A stretch of 64,000 bases of DNA from Oxytricha trifallax (GCA_000711775.1 ARYC01001403.1:25019-89018); one strand, 5' to 3'. Shown: positions 1-11,970, numbered from the stretch's first letter. Made by a program: numbers and translations. The notes: a model not told the origin generated them from the sequence alone.

Positions 1-660
1 TATCATAATCGAATGGGTTAATATAATGGGGAGGGGTCAATCGGAAAAATAACAAAAGATTTCTTATTTTTTCTTTAAAAAAATCACAAAAACCACTAGC
101 AAAATATGTAATTAATCTCGGAATATTGATGAATATTATTAAATAAAATCACAGCAAAAATTTAATATTTTAGGGAAAAGTCACTGTAATTCCCCCTTTT
201 TTGGTAAAATTCTCATCTATAAGATGTTTCTAGGATCACAAATAATTTTCCGAATAAAATCGCTGTTTTTCTTTTAGTTAAGCCTGATAATAATATTTGA
301 TTTTTAATTTGCTATATTGATTTTCGTTTATGGAAGTAAATTCCCATAAAAGGACTCATCAGCAATTTTTGATGAGTAAAAACCAGACTGAGGACAACAT
401 CCTAATAATTACCCATCACTAGCTTGGAGGAAAGTTCAATTTTAAGCTGGACATCTACGCCTATCTTACTGAGAATTGTAATTTATTGGCTTTTAAAACT
501 TCTAGTTGATTACTACATGCCACCAATTGAGTGAGCTAACAGAGAATACTTGAAGCCAATTTTTATAGGTAACATGAAACTCTTGAAAATAGACTAAATA
601 TAGATAGTGAAAGTTCCAAAGTATGGGTAATGGCCTTCAAGGCGGGCCAAATATAAATTG

Positions 661-1200
661 TTTTTTTTTAATTTTTTAAATTATATAAAAGTTAAATAAC
701 CTCATAATAGCTGACTATAATTCATTAAAAAAAATCTCAAAAAATTTCCTAAATAGCTTAAATACCCTTAAAATATACGTATATTATAGCATTAACTCTA
801 TTAAATCAATAAATTTAATTTGTATCTTACATATTTTGATTGGATTTTTTTATTTGGATTTTTCTTATAATTTTATAAATCTTTTATATATAGATTCTAA
901 TTTTTCTTGAATTCTACTTTATATATAATTAATTTTAATAAAATACTTTTACTATCCTTATTCAAATATTAAAGAATTATAAAATTATAAGAAAGATACA
1001 AATAAAAAAATTCAATAAAAATATGTGAGATACAATTTAAATTTATTGATTTTATAGAGTTAATGTTATAATATACGTATATTTTAAGGGTATTTAAGCT
1101 ATTTAAGATATTCTTTGAGATTTTTTAATGAATTATAGTCAGCTATTATGAGGTTATTTAACTTTTATATAATTTAAAAATTTTCAAAAAAAATTTAATT
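661..1200. repeat. foldback (MITE-like) inverted repeat
   Basis: Two AT-rich arms of roughly 220-240 bp are imperfect reverse complements around a centre near 930. Shared landmarks are the block reading aacctcataatagctgac on the left, with its complement near 1,140, and a central tacgtata in both arms. It contains no convincing ORF. The form is that of a non-autonomous foldback element. Confidence 0.8.
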
Positions 1201-1303
1201 GCCTCGCCCTCGGTCTATTACTACAAAATATGATGAACTTTCTGTTGGAAAACTATATTTGCTAGTATGATATGACAAAGAGCTGAGCATCTGCCTTCTT
1301 GAT

Positions 1304-1531
1304 ATGTCAAAGATGTCCAAACCTATAGACAGACAATACTTCTTCAATGTTCTTAATACGATTCAGCGAAAGTATCTCTCACACATAATCAACAAGTCTC
1401 TGGGAAATAGGAATAGCGTAGATGGTCAAGGTCAAAGAAACGACTTCATTTTCAAATCTTATGATTGGTTCTCCCAGTTGACCAGTCATCCCTTTATCTC
1501 AAGTATCTTACCCCATCTTTATCATAATTAA
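1304..1531 (+). pseudogene. diverged TBE 22-kDa-like ORF remnant
   Basis: The 75-aa frame resembles the middle of the TBE 22-kDa protein encoded by the full copies in this window. It has RQYFFNVLNTI where TBE copies have RNYFFGILSTI, followed later by SHPFISS where they have KHPYISS. It lies upstream of, and on the opposite strand to, a decayed TBE-like transposase, which is the order seen in intact TBEs. The ends of the parent element are not recognisable, so I treat it as an old, unrelated-subfamily remnant rather than a recent TBE copy. The function of the 22-kDa protein is not known. Confidence 0.55.
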
Positions 1532-1954
1532 ATATTGAAAAATAGGGGAGAACTATTCAGCTTCTGAAAGTTTTAAAAAAAACTAATGAAAACCAGAAAG
1601 CCTAAGTAGTCTCATTCAAAAGTTTTTTCACTTAAGAGATTCACAGGAATAAAACATGCATCAGCCAGCAATGGAATAAGACCAAGCGAGGGAGCTCGTT
1701 TCATTGAAAACAATACCACGGTGTTTGAATACTAATTCAACACAGGCATGATGAACAATAATGTGATGATATTTAATATTTTTCCTTAAGGCCCATAATT
1801 AATCTTAGCATCATTCTAAATCAAACTTTTTTTTATTTTTTCTTGCATATATCTCTTATAATACCATCTTCTATGCTGCTGAATGCTAGCTTCAAAACCC
1901 TTTTTGCATATAATTTTTAGTCTTGCCCAACTATCTTCATCTTGATTCTCTCAA

Positions 1955-2612
1955 CTAATTCTTTAGAACCGAGAAAGAATTCTCAATAGGATTGTATATG
2001 GTGGAGTAAATATGAGAGTGATGCCTAGATCCTCGGTTAATGCTTTTAATAATCTTTTTACTGTGGTGCGTTTTTAGATTATTGACTAGAACTACAGCAA
2101 GCCTACTCCTTATGTTCTATTAATGTAATCCTATGTAGATGTCATAAAAAATTTTCTATGTCTACTGATCTATCATAATTATAGTAATGTTCCAAACTTT
2201 TGTCAGGTGATACTCCTACAACTACAGTAATACTCTTTGTGAATTATAGTTTGTCTTTCACAATGATATTCATATTCTGATTGCTGTACTTTGCTTGAGA
2301 AAAGTAGAATTAATAAACTTCACCCTCGTCGATGAATACTACTTCCTTGCTTCCTGTAGAGCATTATTTAGCTTGAATCTCATCTCTTAATATAACTCTT
2401 GCGTTTTAAATGTCTAAATAGGAATCATGCAGTTGCTCACATTAATGAACTTTCCTTTAATACATTTTCCTTATAAATCTTAGAAAGTCTAGATGGAGAT
2501 ATACTTTGCTCTGGAAATCTTCGATGAAACATCACACATCTCTCCCCTAAAGTCATCCCTGCCTTATACTACAGAGTACTCTGGCTAGTTAAGTATTGAA
2601 AGTTATCATCAG
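1955..2612 (-). pseudogene. decayed TBE-like DDE transposase
   Basis: Read on the minus strand with TAA/TAG as Gln, this stretch gives GERCVMFHRRFPEQSISPS, which matches the MFHRQFPELKISAQS segment of the TBE transposases here. It then gives a VVFIDEGEVYQF segment (first catalytic Asp), VVLVNNLKTHHSKK (second catalytic position, Asp replaced by Asn) and NPIENSFS (third acidic residue). The pieces lie in different frames and TGA stops intervene, so the gene is broken. Family: IS630/Tc1/mariner DDE, TBE-related. It converges on the 22-kDa-like remnant at 1,304-1,531, as in TBEs. Confidence 0.6.
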
Positions 2613-3179
2613 AGAGATTGCTAATTTCAATAATTCAACTTTTAGCATTTGCTTGTTAACTATTGATTGTGCAAATAGTTTTCACCATTGATCTTGGAAT
2701 GTTTGTAAGTTCACTTATTAATGAGTAGCTAAGATAAATAGCTGATTACTTATCTGAAGCTTGGTATCTGATTCTGAGAACAATTATTAAGTCATGTACA
2801 CTCTAAAAAGTTCCAAATTAATTCATCATTTTGCGGTTTTTGTTGATTAATTACTGGATGTTGATATTTTTGAAATTATTGCATTTTAAATATATTTGAC
2901 TGATTTATTCTTTATGATTATCTGAGTCTACAGGCGCGGACACTAATAGTATCATAACTAATTATCAACGTAAAAGTCCTTAATATCTTAAGTTTCGGAA
3001 ATTTACAAATAAAATTGACCCCAGTTTTCATACATCTTGTTTGAGAATTTAAAGATTAGCTTTATTGAAATGCTTCTAAAGTTAGTGAGTTACTATTTAA
3101 TTTCTTTCATGACTTTCAGATGCTGAAGCATTAATTGTACTTTCTCTACATCCTTAAATTTACATATTATCAAAATCCT

Positions 3180-3290
3180 TTCGGTTATTTGCTCTAGAGA
3201 AATCCCTCCGATCCCACCGATACCTTCAATCCCTCCGACCTGCAATCCCTCCAATACTCAGATCCTCCGATACTTCCAGTATTTCTAACA
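3180..3290. repeat. degenerate short tandem repeat (ATCCCTCCGAT-like)
   Basis: Loose copies of a 10-12 bp unit such as atccctccgat, accttcaatccctccgac and atcctccgatacttcc follow one another. No gene is associated with it. Confidence 0.45.
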
Positions 3291-3299
3291 TCACATGTC

Positions 3300-6100
3300 C
3301 TTAAATGAACATATATTGAGCTGGTTCAGAGTTGCTGTTGCTTAGTAAGGAATCTAGACAAGGTATAAGTACAATGAATATTTATGGTAAGTACATTAAC
3401 TGAATTATCTTGAGAAATTCTATATTTGTACAATACAGTGTGTGGTAAACGACTATATTAACTTACCATGCTTATAATGACTGCATTTTGCATTTTGGAT
3501 TTCGCATCTTAGAATTGTGAAGTTTCAAATGAGTGAGGTGTAATTGATGGACTACAAAACATTTATTCATTCATTATAGGGATCCTGAGTGGAGATTATG
3601 AGGCTACGATAATTAATTTAGTCTTTAGCTTATCAATCTTTCATTTTATTTATAATAACTCCAAGAAATTCATTGGAAAAGAAGAGTGACCATTCAAGTA
3701 GGTTTTCATAACTAAGTAATTAAGCTATCAACTTATAAAATGCTTGAATGTGAACTCTTTCATGCTTTGAAAAGATCTGACCTCTCCTGTAGATAATAAA
3801 AATATATTTTTAATTATTTTAATTATTTCTTAAAATTAAAAAATATAGACTAAATAGTATTATCAATATATTTTTTTTTATTAAAAAAAAGATACCGAGT
3901 TTTAAATTAGTTAAGTTAACAATAGTATTATTAAAATGAAAATTAGGCTTAAAAAAAGTGTAGAGTTATAAATTATTAGAATATCTTAAAGTACTTAGTT
4001 AAATTAATAAATTTGCTTTAAAATTTTAAACTTTAACTAGTGAAAATCGTACTATGAGAAGATTTTTGGTTAGGACATAAATACAGTATGAATCAAAAGT
4101 TAGCCTTCAAATGTCCAGGAATGTTGCTGACTTGCTTAAGAGCCAGAATTTAGTGAATTAGCTTGATGTATGGGAGTTTTTTAGGGAAGTGATGAGTAAA
4201 ATGTAAAGAGAATATAAATTATTTTAGTGATTATTAATCGGAGGTGCTTGATTTAATGGTTCACGAGATAGCTTTACCAGAAGTTATCGCAATTCTACTA
4301 AAAATGCAATTCCTTTATGTGTAATCATCGTATGTCAAGTACTGCCTTGATATAGTTATATTTCACTGTCTTTCTAGTGAATATACTCAGAGAGAATCTT
4401 GAGTTGGGAAATGAGTATCTAGTGTTAAATTCATGGGTGATTGAAGAAGTCAAGATAATATTTATTTTATTATAAAGAATATTGGAGGAGTAAATCAATT
4501 TTCAACATATATAAAATAAACTTTAAGAATCTATAACGTATCCAAAAAAATCGAACATTTATAATTATAAATAATATAATCTTGAATATAAAATTAGGGT
4601 GTTTAAAAAAACAGTAAAAATTTTATATCAATTTTATATTTTGCAATAAATTTAAATAATTTAATAAATATTTATAATATATTGCTTTATATAAACTATG
4701 GTGAGTTTATGGGTGGTTGTGGTCTCTTCTCTTTTTGTTTTACTTCGATAAATTTATCTTCTAAAATCATGCATTTTAAAGTTATAGTATCTTTGGTAAT
4801 GAGAATAGTGAGTGACCACGTGTTAATATGACTGGTGAGTGAGAGGTGATCATTATCAAAGCTCTATTTTACGATATTAAACGAATTAAACACTGAAATT
4901 ATTGATTTTTAATTACATTCACGCATCACTTTCCATGGTAACCATGCTCACTAGGACTATAAGGGCTATAACTAAAAACCACGTAACTTATGACTTTAGA
5001 GTTGGTTTTGGTCATCTTCTCAATTTTGACGCTATTCGACGAATTGAGACTGAAACTATGCAATTTAAAGTTATAGTCAAATGGTCACTATGGTATCGAT
5101 TTGATCATCATGACCACATACATGGTGACGAGGACCAAATTACTGGTGGTTGAGTGGTGATTGTGTACATATGTACACTGCTCTAATATGATTGCCAAAA
5201 TGAAATAGGAACTATGATAACATTAAGAAATATATTATTCAAAAAAAAATTGAAATGTCTGTAGTGTCCCACTTATTTCTCTTTAAGAGTCAGATATTTC
5301 AAATTCAATTGAAAAACAATTCAATTCTCAAGAATAGCCATCATATTATCGATTTAAAATTGAAAATAATAATTTATGAAAGAAAAGTTAAAAATATAAT
5401 TAATTGCATAGAATAATATTGGAAAAATAAGGAATTAAATTCAATATGTTAGATGGTCGGACTCAGAATTAATTCTTATCTTTTGAATATATTTATAAAG
5501 AAATGATTAATATAAGATTTTAAAGTGATTTTTAAATATGATAGATAAACTTATTGAGAGTTTGTATTTTTTATTGATAGATAAGTATATTATCTTTATT
5601 ATAATATATTTTTAATAGTCTTTCAACATTCTATTTTATATTTATTTTTCAGTATTTTCAATTAATTTTCTATTTTTAATTGTAATATATCAGCCCAAAA
5701 TTCAACATATTTAAACGTAGTTATTTGAAATTCTTTTTTGAAGAATGATTAACTTAAGAATTTTATATTATTCAATTAAATATTTGTATAATCATCTATC
5801 AATATATGATTTCTTTCATAGATCCAATATTTTTTTATTTAATTAATTTTTGTAACTATCCCAAAGTCAGTATTTCATTTATTATATTTAATATGATATT
5901 TTTAGTATTAATTATTTTATTAACTTTTAGTTTGAAACTTCTGCTACTCCCATCTTAACATTATTATTTTCTCTATTATTTTGTTGGAGTTAAGCTTAAA
6001 TCCTTCAGGTAGCTGCAACAACAGTCACTGTTCCATATTGATGTTATAAATTTTGATAGTGTTTTTTTGTTGTTGAGATTTATAAGAATATTTTAACTTG
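3300..6100. other. AT-rich stretch without recognisable genes
   Basis: About 2.8 kb of very AT-rich DNA. An open frame at 4,902-5,153 lies in a locally repetitive patch: the block around aatttaaagttatagt occurs near 4,770 and 5,065, and acgaattnagactgaaa-like text near 4,875 and 5,035. It has no protein-like composition. I see no supportable gene. The stretch is probably germline-limited spacer or IES-type sequence. Confidence 0.5.
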
Positions 6101-6127
6101 ATCGCCAACATTTGTAATGTTGGCGAT
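6101..6127. repeat. perfect 12-bp inverted repeat (hairpin)
   Basis: ATCGCCAACATT, a TGT loop, then AATGTTGGCGAT form a perfect 12-bp stem with a 3-nt loop. A partial copy (accaactttataaatgttgg) follows directly. The base composition stands out from the surrounding AT-rich DNA. Confidence 0.7.
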
Positions 6128-6454
6128 GAATCACCAACTTTATAAATGTTGGCTATGAAGCTTAATAATATATAATTATTTTAATGTATTTTAATCAATA
6201 TAATAGTAATCATTACAAATTGATTTTTATTACTTTACTATTAGAATATATTTAATTCATAATAAGATGTAAGTAATTTATTTTAAAATAAAATAAATAA
6301 AATAGTATTCAATTTCTGTTTTATTCCTTGTTTTTCATATGAATTCTCTTAAAATTGTATATAAATTTTTACTATTTAAAAATATTTAAGGTTAATGTTC
6401 TAAATTATTCTTAATTTAATTAATTTGTGGATAATAAATTATATTGTATATATA

Positions 6455-6709
6455 TAAAACCCCGTTAGTCAATTAAGAATGAAGATTGGGGATTAAGATT
6501 AATAAAATTAAAATATATTTATTATTGGCGTAAATTAATTAACTATTGGCTAATTATTAAAACAATTTGCGAATAATTGTCTCTCTAAAATAAACCAATC
6601 AGGGTGCGTAAATTTGTTTTTAGCCTAATTATATTTAATTTCAGCCAATAATAAATAAATTTTAATTTTATTAATCTTAATCACCAATCTTCATTCTTAA
6701 TTGACTAAC

Positions 6710-6719
<10 letters not shown>
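6455..6719. repeat. MITE with terminal inverted repeats
   Basis: Starts with aaccccgttagtcaattaag and ends with the near-perfect reverse complement. The terminal inverted repeats are about 80 bp with few mismatches, around a short unique centre. Length is about 265 bp, there is no coding capacity, and it is flanked by TA-rich DNA including a (TA)n run on the right. These are typical features of a non-autonomous DNA transposon. Confidence 0.8.
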
Positions 6720-6748
<29 letters not shown>

Positions 6749-6968
6749 AAATCAGGAATATTATTAAAGCTAGATGAAAAATTAATAAATCTTCAAAGAT
6801 TTAGAATAAATTAATATAGAAAATTAGGAATCCTGAATCAAGAAGGAAATAGATTCCCATTTATTAATATAGTAAATATATTTTAATAAAATAATTCAAA
6901 ATATGGGAGAAATGAAAATTAAAAATATGAATATCTTTATTCTAAATTAATCAAATTACTAGTTTTAC

Positions 6969-7595
6969 TCACTAATCAAACAACTACTGAATCTCTTCAA
7001 GGATGGCTTTCACTGACTCCTAATGCTTTTAAGAATACTTGCCTCTTCTGATCTCCTGTGCCTACGGCTTGATGGTCCTGGTGCACCAATCATGGAGCTT
7101 GTCCATCTCCAAGGTCTCACACTGCTTTATGAGGATGGTGAGGATCTTCTCTGGAAAGATGGTACACTTGGCAAAGATATTCCTGAGGAATGTGTGCAGT
7201 TAGTCCTCCGAGTTCGCTATCAGGAGTTGCAACCGGTCCTGTATCTCCTTGACCTTCGAATAAGTGGTGGTCTTCTTGTCGGAGGTGGGCTCGTTCCTCT
7301 TGAATGAGCGATCGATGTCCTGCTTAAAGTGAAAAAAATATGCGTGCGGTGCTGTCATTATGCCAGTGCCAGGCCATAAGTGCTTCATCCTCGTGAACAG
7401 TGGGTGACCCTCATTTCTCATAACTTCGTTGACCATGGGCACATCTGGAAACGACCAGAGGTGATGACGGTACTGGTTAAAAATGATAAGCTTATCTTTG
7501 ACTTGGAGAAGGGACTGCACGAGCTTGGCCTCTTACTAGGAGCTGGTGGTCTTGTCATCCCCTGAATACTGCTGCTCTGGGGGTTATGGTGCCAT
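6969..7595 (-). CDS. unidentified 208-aa protein
   Basis: One uninterrupted minus-strand frame in the ciliate code runs from ATG (7,595) to TGA (6,969). TAA/TAG codons serve as Gln, for example in the N-terminal MAPQPPEQQYSGDD. Base composition is much more GC-rich than the flanks, as expected for macronuclear-destined coding DNA. The product is hydrophilic with no signal peptide or membrane segment. It includes a Trp-rich stretch (HLWSFPDV; HLWPGTG) and a C-terminal Lys/Glu/Gln-rich helix-like region. I do not recognise the family. Its frame is intact, in contrast to the frameshifted coding island just upstream. Confidence 0.65.
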
Positions 7596-7739
7596 GTTTT
7601 CTCGAATCAAATTTTAATGTTTAAATAAATATATTACAAATAGTCGTTAATTACATATAATTAAGGGGTTTTGAATTTAATTTATTATTTAAAAATACTT
7701 ACCCCAAATTTTTCACAAAGGCATTTGAGAAAAAACAGT

Positions 7740-9168
7740 ATTGCAAACGAAAGCAAAAAGGAATCTTCGAATGAGGCACCACGCGATTCTTCATGTTTCG
7801 ATTTACGGAGATGGAATGTCCGACTCAGACATCTATCGAATAGGCGAGATAATCGATGATCATTATTTGGGGGGACCTGCTGAACTGAACTTTGGAAATC
7901 CCAAATATTCTTGGAATAGTTGAATTCAGACATTCCTCAAGCTCAGGTAGTCCAGGGCTGCGACCAGGGTCTACTGGAACTCGTGTTGGAGCCTATGCCT
8001 GTCCATACTCGAGATTTGGAGGACCAGGTGCGCAATGTACTCTCGCAGTTGCTTCCTATAGGCGACGAAAAGCTATATTACTTAATTGCGTTAGTGGATT
8101 CTCCTCTAGGCCAGAAGGAATTGCTCTGGACAGCAGTGTATTCGCCTTGGCGGATTCTCATCTTAGTAAAGTAATTCACTTGGTTAATTAATCTTACTAG
8201 TAGTCTGCAGGAGGAATCCTGAGCTGTGTCAATATCTGCTGATGTGGTTAGATCAGTGGTAGCTAGTGTTTGAACAGTGTAAGCATAGTTGATCATGATG
8301 AATGCAGCAAGGATATGATCGTCAACATAACTTTTAGTGAAGTTAGTCGTTGGATATTCGAAAAAGCCAGCAAAGGATATTGACAGTCTAGGAAATGTGA
8401 TGCATGCTCTCGCCATAGATGCTTCAATCGGCTTGAGGGAAGGCAACTGGGTCTTCATAGATGACTGCACTAATTTTGCTGTTGGTCATGGCAACAGATG
8501 GCGTCAAAGAAACATCTCAAACAATATGGCTTGGTAATCTTAAGTGGTCGAGGATAGAATGGCTGTTAGGCCGCCTAGATTAGTAACCCAGCAAAGGTGC
8601 TTAAGAAGAGGATCTCCACATCTTCGACTAGGCTTAGCTGATAGCGTTGTCTCCTTCTGATCACTGATTTCATGATTAGTGGCTACACCAGTGATGGTAT
8701 TAGTGGTTGCAGTTGTGGTTTTATACTATTATGTCACTCTGGGGCCCCACCTCTAACCTCGGTCGTGTTTGCCCTATTAGGTAGTGTCAATCGCTATCTT
8801 AAGGTCTGATCCATTGTTTCATCGTTGCCCACTCCGTACATGTCAGTGCTTTCTGCAGCGAATATTAGCTATCTAACGGAAGCACGCATCTCAATGCTGT
8901 GTTCTACGATCTCTATGTGGTGGTTGGTGACATTGTCTCCGAAGATGGTGGCCACCACGTCGTGAATCTCTTTCTTTGATCTCTTACCTACGGTCATGTT
9001 GTCTAGGAGGCAGAGCAGCCTGGACACGAAGATGGTGGCGTTGAGAGTGTGAGTGGGCGTGAAGTACGTCTTCATTTGGGGTAAGAGTTACTGCATGTCC
9101 AGATCGGCTGTCTAGGATGAGAAGAAAGGTATTATGTCGATGGTCACTCTTCTATCAGGGCTAAGCAT
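7740..9168 (-). pseudogene. GC-rich coding island, frameshifted, unidentified
   Basis: Composition changes abruptly from AT-rich to about 45% GC. On the minus strand a frame begins at ATG 9,168 (MLSPDRRVTIDIIPFF) and runs through KTYFTPTHTLNATIFVSRLL and EIHDVVATIFGDNVTNHHIE. It needs one extra base at the GGGGCCCC run (8,741-8,748) to continue into NTITGVATNHEISDQKETT and LGGLTAILSSTTQDYQ. It then meets TGA codons before a further protein-like stretch (TKSYVDDHILAAFIMINYAY). Near 7,740-8,174 both strands give plausible frames, so the orientation there is unsure. It could be a germline pseudogene, a scrambled set of MDSs, or a real gene damaged by assembly error. The product is not recognised. 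Confidence 0.45.
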
Positions 9169-9378
9169 TAGAATGGGATGGATTGTGTTTTATTATATTT
9201 ATTAGTAGTGGATGTTATGAATAAATTTTAACTCTAATCACTCAATTAATTTGGTTGCTTTTTAATTATTGAAGGCCCTCTATATATATTTATATAATCT
9301 ACTATGTTTATTTTCTTAAAAGCAACCAAAAATTTAATAATAAGTTAAAATTTTTCAGCTTAAGTAAATATAAAGTAA

Positions 9379-11007
9379 TCATTTTTCTATTGTGAGCTCA
9401 TTGCCTACTGAAACACAGTCTTCACAATCATTTTAATCCCTGGCAAAAATTTTGCAAATGTAGCAACCCTGATTCACTGCTTTCATAATATCATCCAATT
9501 CCTTTGGTTTTTCTGAATTTTTGCCTGGTATAGATCCAATTATGTCAGTTGCTGTGATATGTTTGGTGAAAGGTGGTGGGGATCCTTTTAATCTAATCAA
9601 ACGTATCTCCTTTATATGTCTTAAATGGTAACACATTCTGTTAACATAATCTTTATGTTTGCTTTTTTTTATCCATACAATAGAATCAACAACTCTAAAA
9701 AGATTAAAATGAAAATATAAGTAACCTATCTGTATCCCTTGTAGATCATGAATGCACCAGCTTCAATAAACTTTGAAGCAATAGTCCACATAAACAATTA
9801 ACCCGAATGCTCAATCTCTAAATTGTACAAATTTTGAATGCTTTATGTTTCATAATGAAGAAAATTATCCCCATTTTTATTCTGAAAATCCAGAGGCCAA
9901 GATTAATCCACTTCCAATGCTGAGAACGACTCATTTCTTAAATTTCTTTGTACACCTCCAATTATTTTAAGCGCATTTTTTTCATAAACATCTATATTAT
10001 TCTTATAGGTGGGGATTTAATATCCATGTTGTTAGTTTAGAATTTATACTATTGTTGTTGCTTAATTGATTTTACGAATTACTAATGGACCATATTTCTA
10101 AGTTTATCTTATTTCTTTTTCTCAGATTCCAGGGCCTTAACATCTACAAAGTCGTTTAGCTATTTAGGTTATTGATTATTTTGATTCTTATTGTTATTTT
10201 ATTCATTAATTTCGTTGAAATACTTCTCGAATGTGCTGACTAAGAATATCAAGGATTTTGCTGAAACTCATTAACTAGAAAATCTTGGATTATGAACTTA
10301 TCGGAATAGGAAGCTTTGATTTAATTAATTTTTTATTAAATATTTTGTGTTGTAAACTCAATTGATTCTACTTCTTTCTTTGATAGCTTTTTTAACTCTT
10401 GATATTGTTGTTTGTCATCTTTGATTTTAATTATTTGATTTTTAAGAATGTCTTTTGCCCCTTTTTATTCATTTAAAATTTTTGTTGAATTTATTAACTG
10501 CATAATAATTTATTTTTGAATGATTATAGTTTCCTGTAGTTTCTTATCTGAATAATTTTTCTTTTCTTCATTTTCATCTATCTCCATAATTTGTTGTATA
10601 GTCATTTGATAATAGCTATCATTTAAGAGAAGTAACTCTGATTCCACTTCATTTTACAGTGTTTAGTTGTTTTTAGAGTTCATTTAGTTTATTAGCTGTA
10701 TATTTCTATCGTCCAATGATTCTTTAGCACTTTTGGTTTTAGGAAATATTTTCTCAGGTTCTTAGCATCTTTTTTGGGTGTTAATTGCATCTCTGCCAAC
10801 TGTTATTTTAAAGTTCTTAAGGTGATTATTCTTGGTAAGTAAAGACTTGTGACTGCCAATTATGTGTTGTTTGATTTTTCTACTGCATTTTTCTTTAATT
10901 TCCCCATTGATTTATAAACAGTATTGGCATCTATAAACTATTCTATTGCAAGGGTTAACTTTGGGCTCTATTTCTTCTGATTATTAGAGATTCTGATTCT
11001 TAACCAT
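9379..11007 (-). CDS. MT-A70 family (METTL3/14-like) protein, DPPW changed to DQSW
   Basis: Minus-strand ciliate-code frame from ATG 11,007 to TGA 9,379. Order: a Cys/His cluster (YRCQYCLQIN, then H-x4-H), a long Gln/Lys/Glu coiled-coil-like stretch, then an MT-A70 domain. The domain shows EVDQSWPLDF at the usual DPPW position, the LFMWTIASKFIEAG segment, VVDSIVWIKKSKH, YHLRHIKEIRLIRLKGSPPP and a C-terminal FARDQN ahead of VGNEL. In this family DPPW binds the methyl donor/adenine. Its loss suggests a non-catalytic partner like METTL14, or MTA9-type proteins in ciliate DNA N6-adenine methyltransferase complexes. A short IES (9,697-9,731, pointer TCT) interrupts it. Two frame breaks lie at homopolymers near 10,256 (TTTT) and 10,011 (GGGG); each needs one added base. 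Family call is firm; paralogue and activity are inferred. Confidence 0.8.
9697..9731. other. IES with 3-bp pointer TCT in the MT-A70-like gene
   Basis: TCT occurs at 9,694-9,696 and 9,729-9,731. Removing 35 bp (one pointer copy plus the AT-rich interior) joins GYR to VVDSIVW in frame and gives a normal MT-A70 sequence. Reading through the interior breaks the match. Confidence 0.75.
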
Positions 11008-11739
11008 CTTGTGATAGGATTATGATTTTGATCTATAGAAATAGTAAAAGTTTAGTTTATTTATAATAAAGGTTTGTTTGAATTTACAAATATACTAAAT
11101 CTAAATTTAAGAATCTGAGAAAAAAAGATTTCGATTAAAACTTTTAAATATTAATGGATTGATAAGAAAGTTTTGCAAAGTCACTTAGCTTTATTTTAAT
11201 TTATGCTAAAGTATTTGAATAATATCAATACTTAATAAATTTTATAAAAATTAAGTGTATAACTCAAGCTATTTTTGAAAAGCAGGTAAATATAATTTTA
11301 ATATAGATAATTATAAACCTAAATATATGAATTTAGAATTTTCTTAAAAGAAAAAAGTAAAATATATTAACAATTATATATGTCAATTTAAATAACTTTA
11401 GTTAGTTAGTTTCTAATGATAATGTATGTTTATAATTATCATAACAATAATAAAAACAGTAAAGCTGCTTATAAAAAAATTAACAAAATAAACCATTATT
11501 AATTTTATCCCTGAAAACATTTTTCATCATATTATCAGATAAAAAAAGTGAAATCTACTTACAAATTTATTATATAAGATAATAAGGAATTCTATTAAAT
11601 TGTGGTTTGTTTACAGTTTAAAAATAGTTTATTTTTTTATATAAATGAAATTCACAGGATTGAATAATAATAGTATAGAAATAAAGAAGTTTAATTTATT
11701 TAATTTAATTTTTAATTTTATAATTAATTGTAAATAAAT

Positions 11740-11970
11740 CCGCACAGCTGGGCGGAATATACTTAATAATTTTGAGAATTATTGATTTATAATTTATTGA
11801 AACATATAATGGAATTTTTTTATTAATTAAATTAATCTTAGAATTCCGCACAGCTGAGCGGATTTTGTGCAATATTTGGATTAAATAATAAAATGTGTTT
11901 TAAAAGTTAAAAAATATATTTAACAATATGTCTATTATAAACGACTTATTAATCCGTACAGCTGTGCGGA
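11740..11970. repeat. three regularly spaced CAGCTG-centred palindromes
   Basis: CCGCACAGCTGGGCGGA (11,740), CCGCACAGCTGAGCGGA (11,846) and CCGTACAGCTGTGCGGA (11,954) are variants of the palindrome CCGCACAGCTGTGCGG, spaced 106 and 108 bp apart in otherwise extremely AT-rich DNA. They look like protein-binding sites or element-internal repeats. The 1.6 kb from about 11,010 to 12,660 holds no other feature I can support. Confidence 0.75.

Noticed and set aside
4902-5153. 83-aa open frame
   Set aside because: Lies in a locally duplicated, AT-rich patch. Composition and lack of any motif suggest a chance frame.
6720-6745. (TA)n run as a regulatory site
   Set aside because: A simple repeat beside a MITE; no evidence of function.
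7685-7933. 82-aa minus-strand frame and competing plus-strand frames at 7,671-7,923
   Set aside because: Several overlapping frames on both strands are equally plausible. Only the island as a whole is reported.
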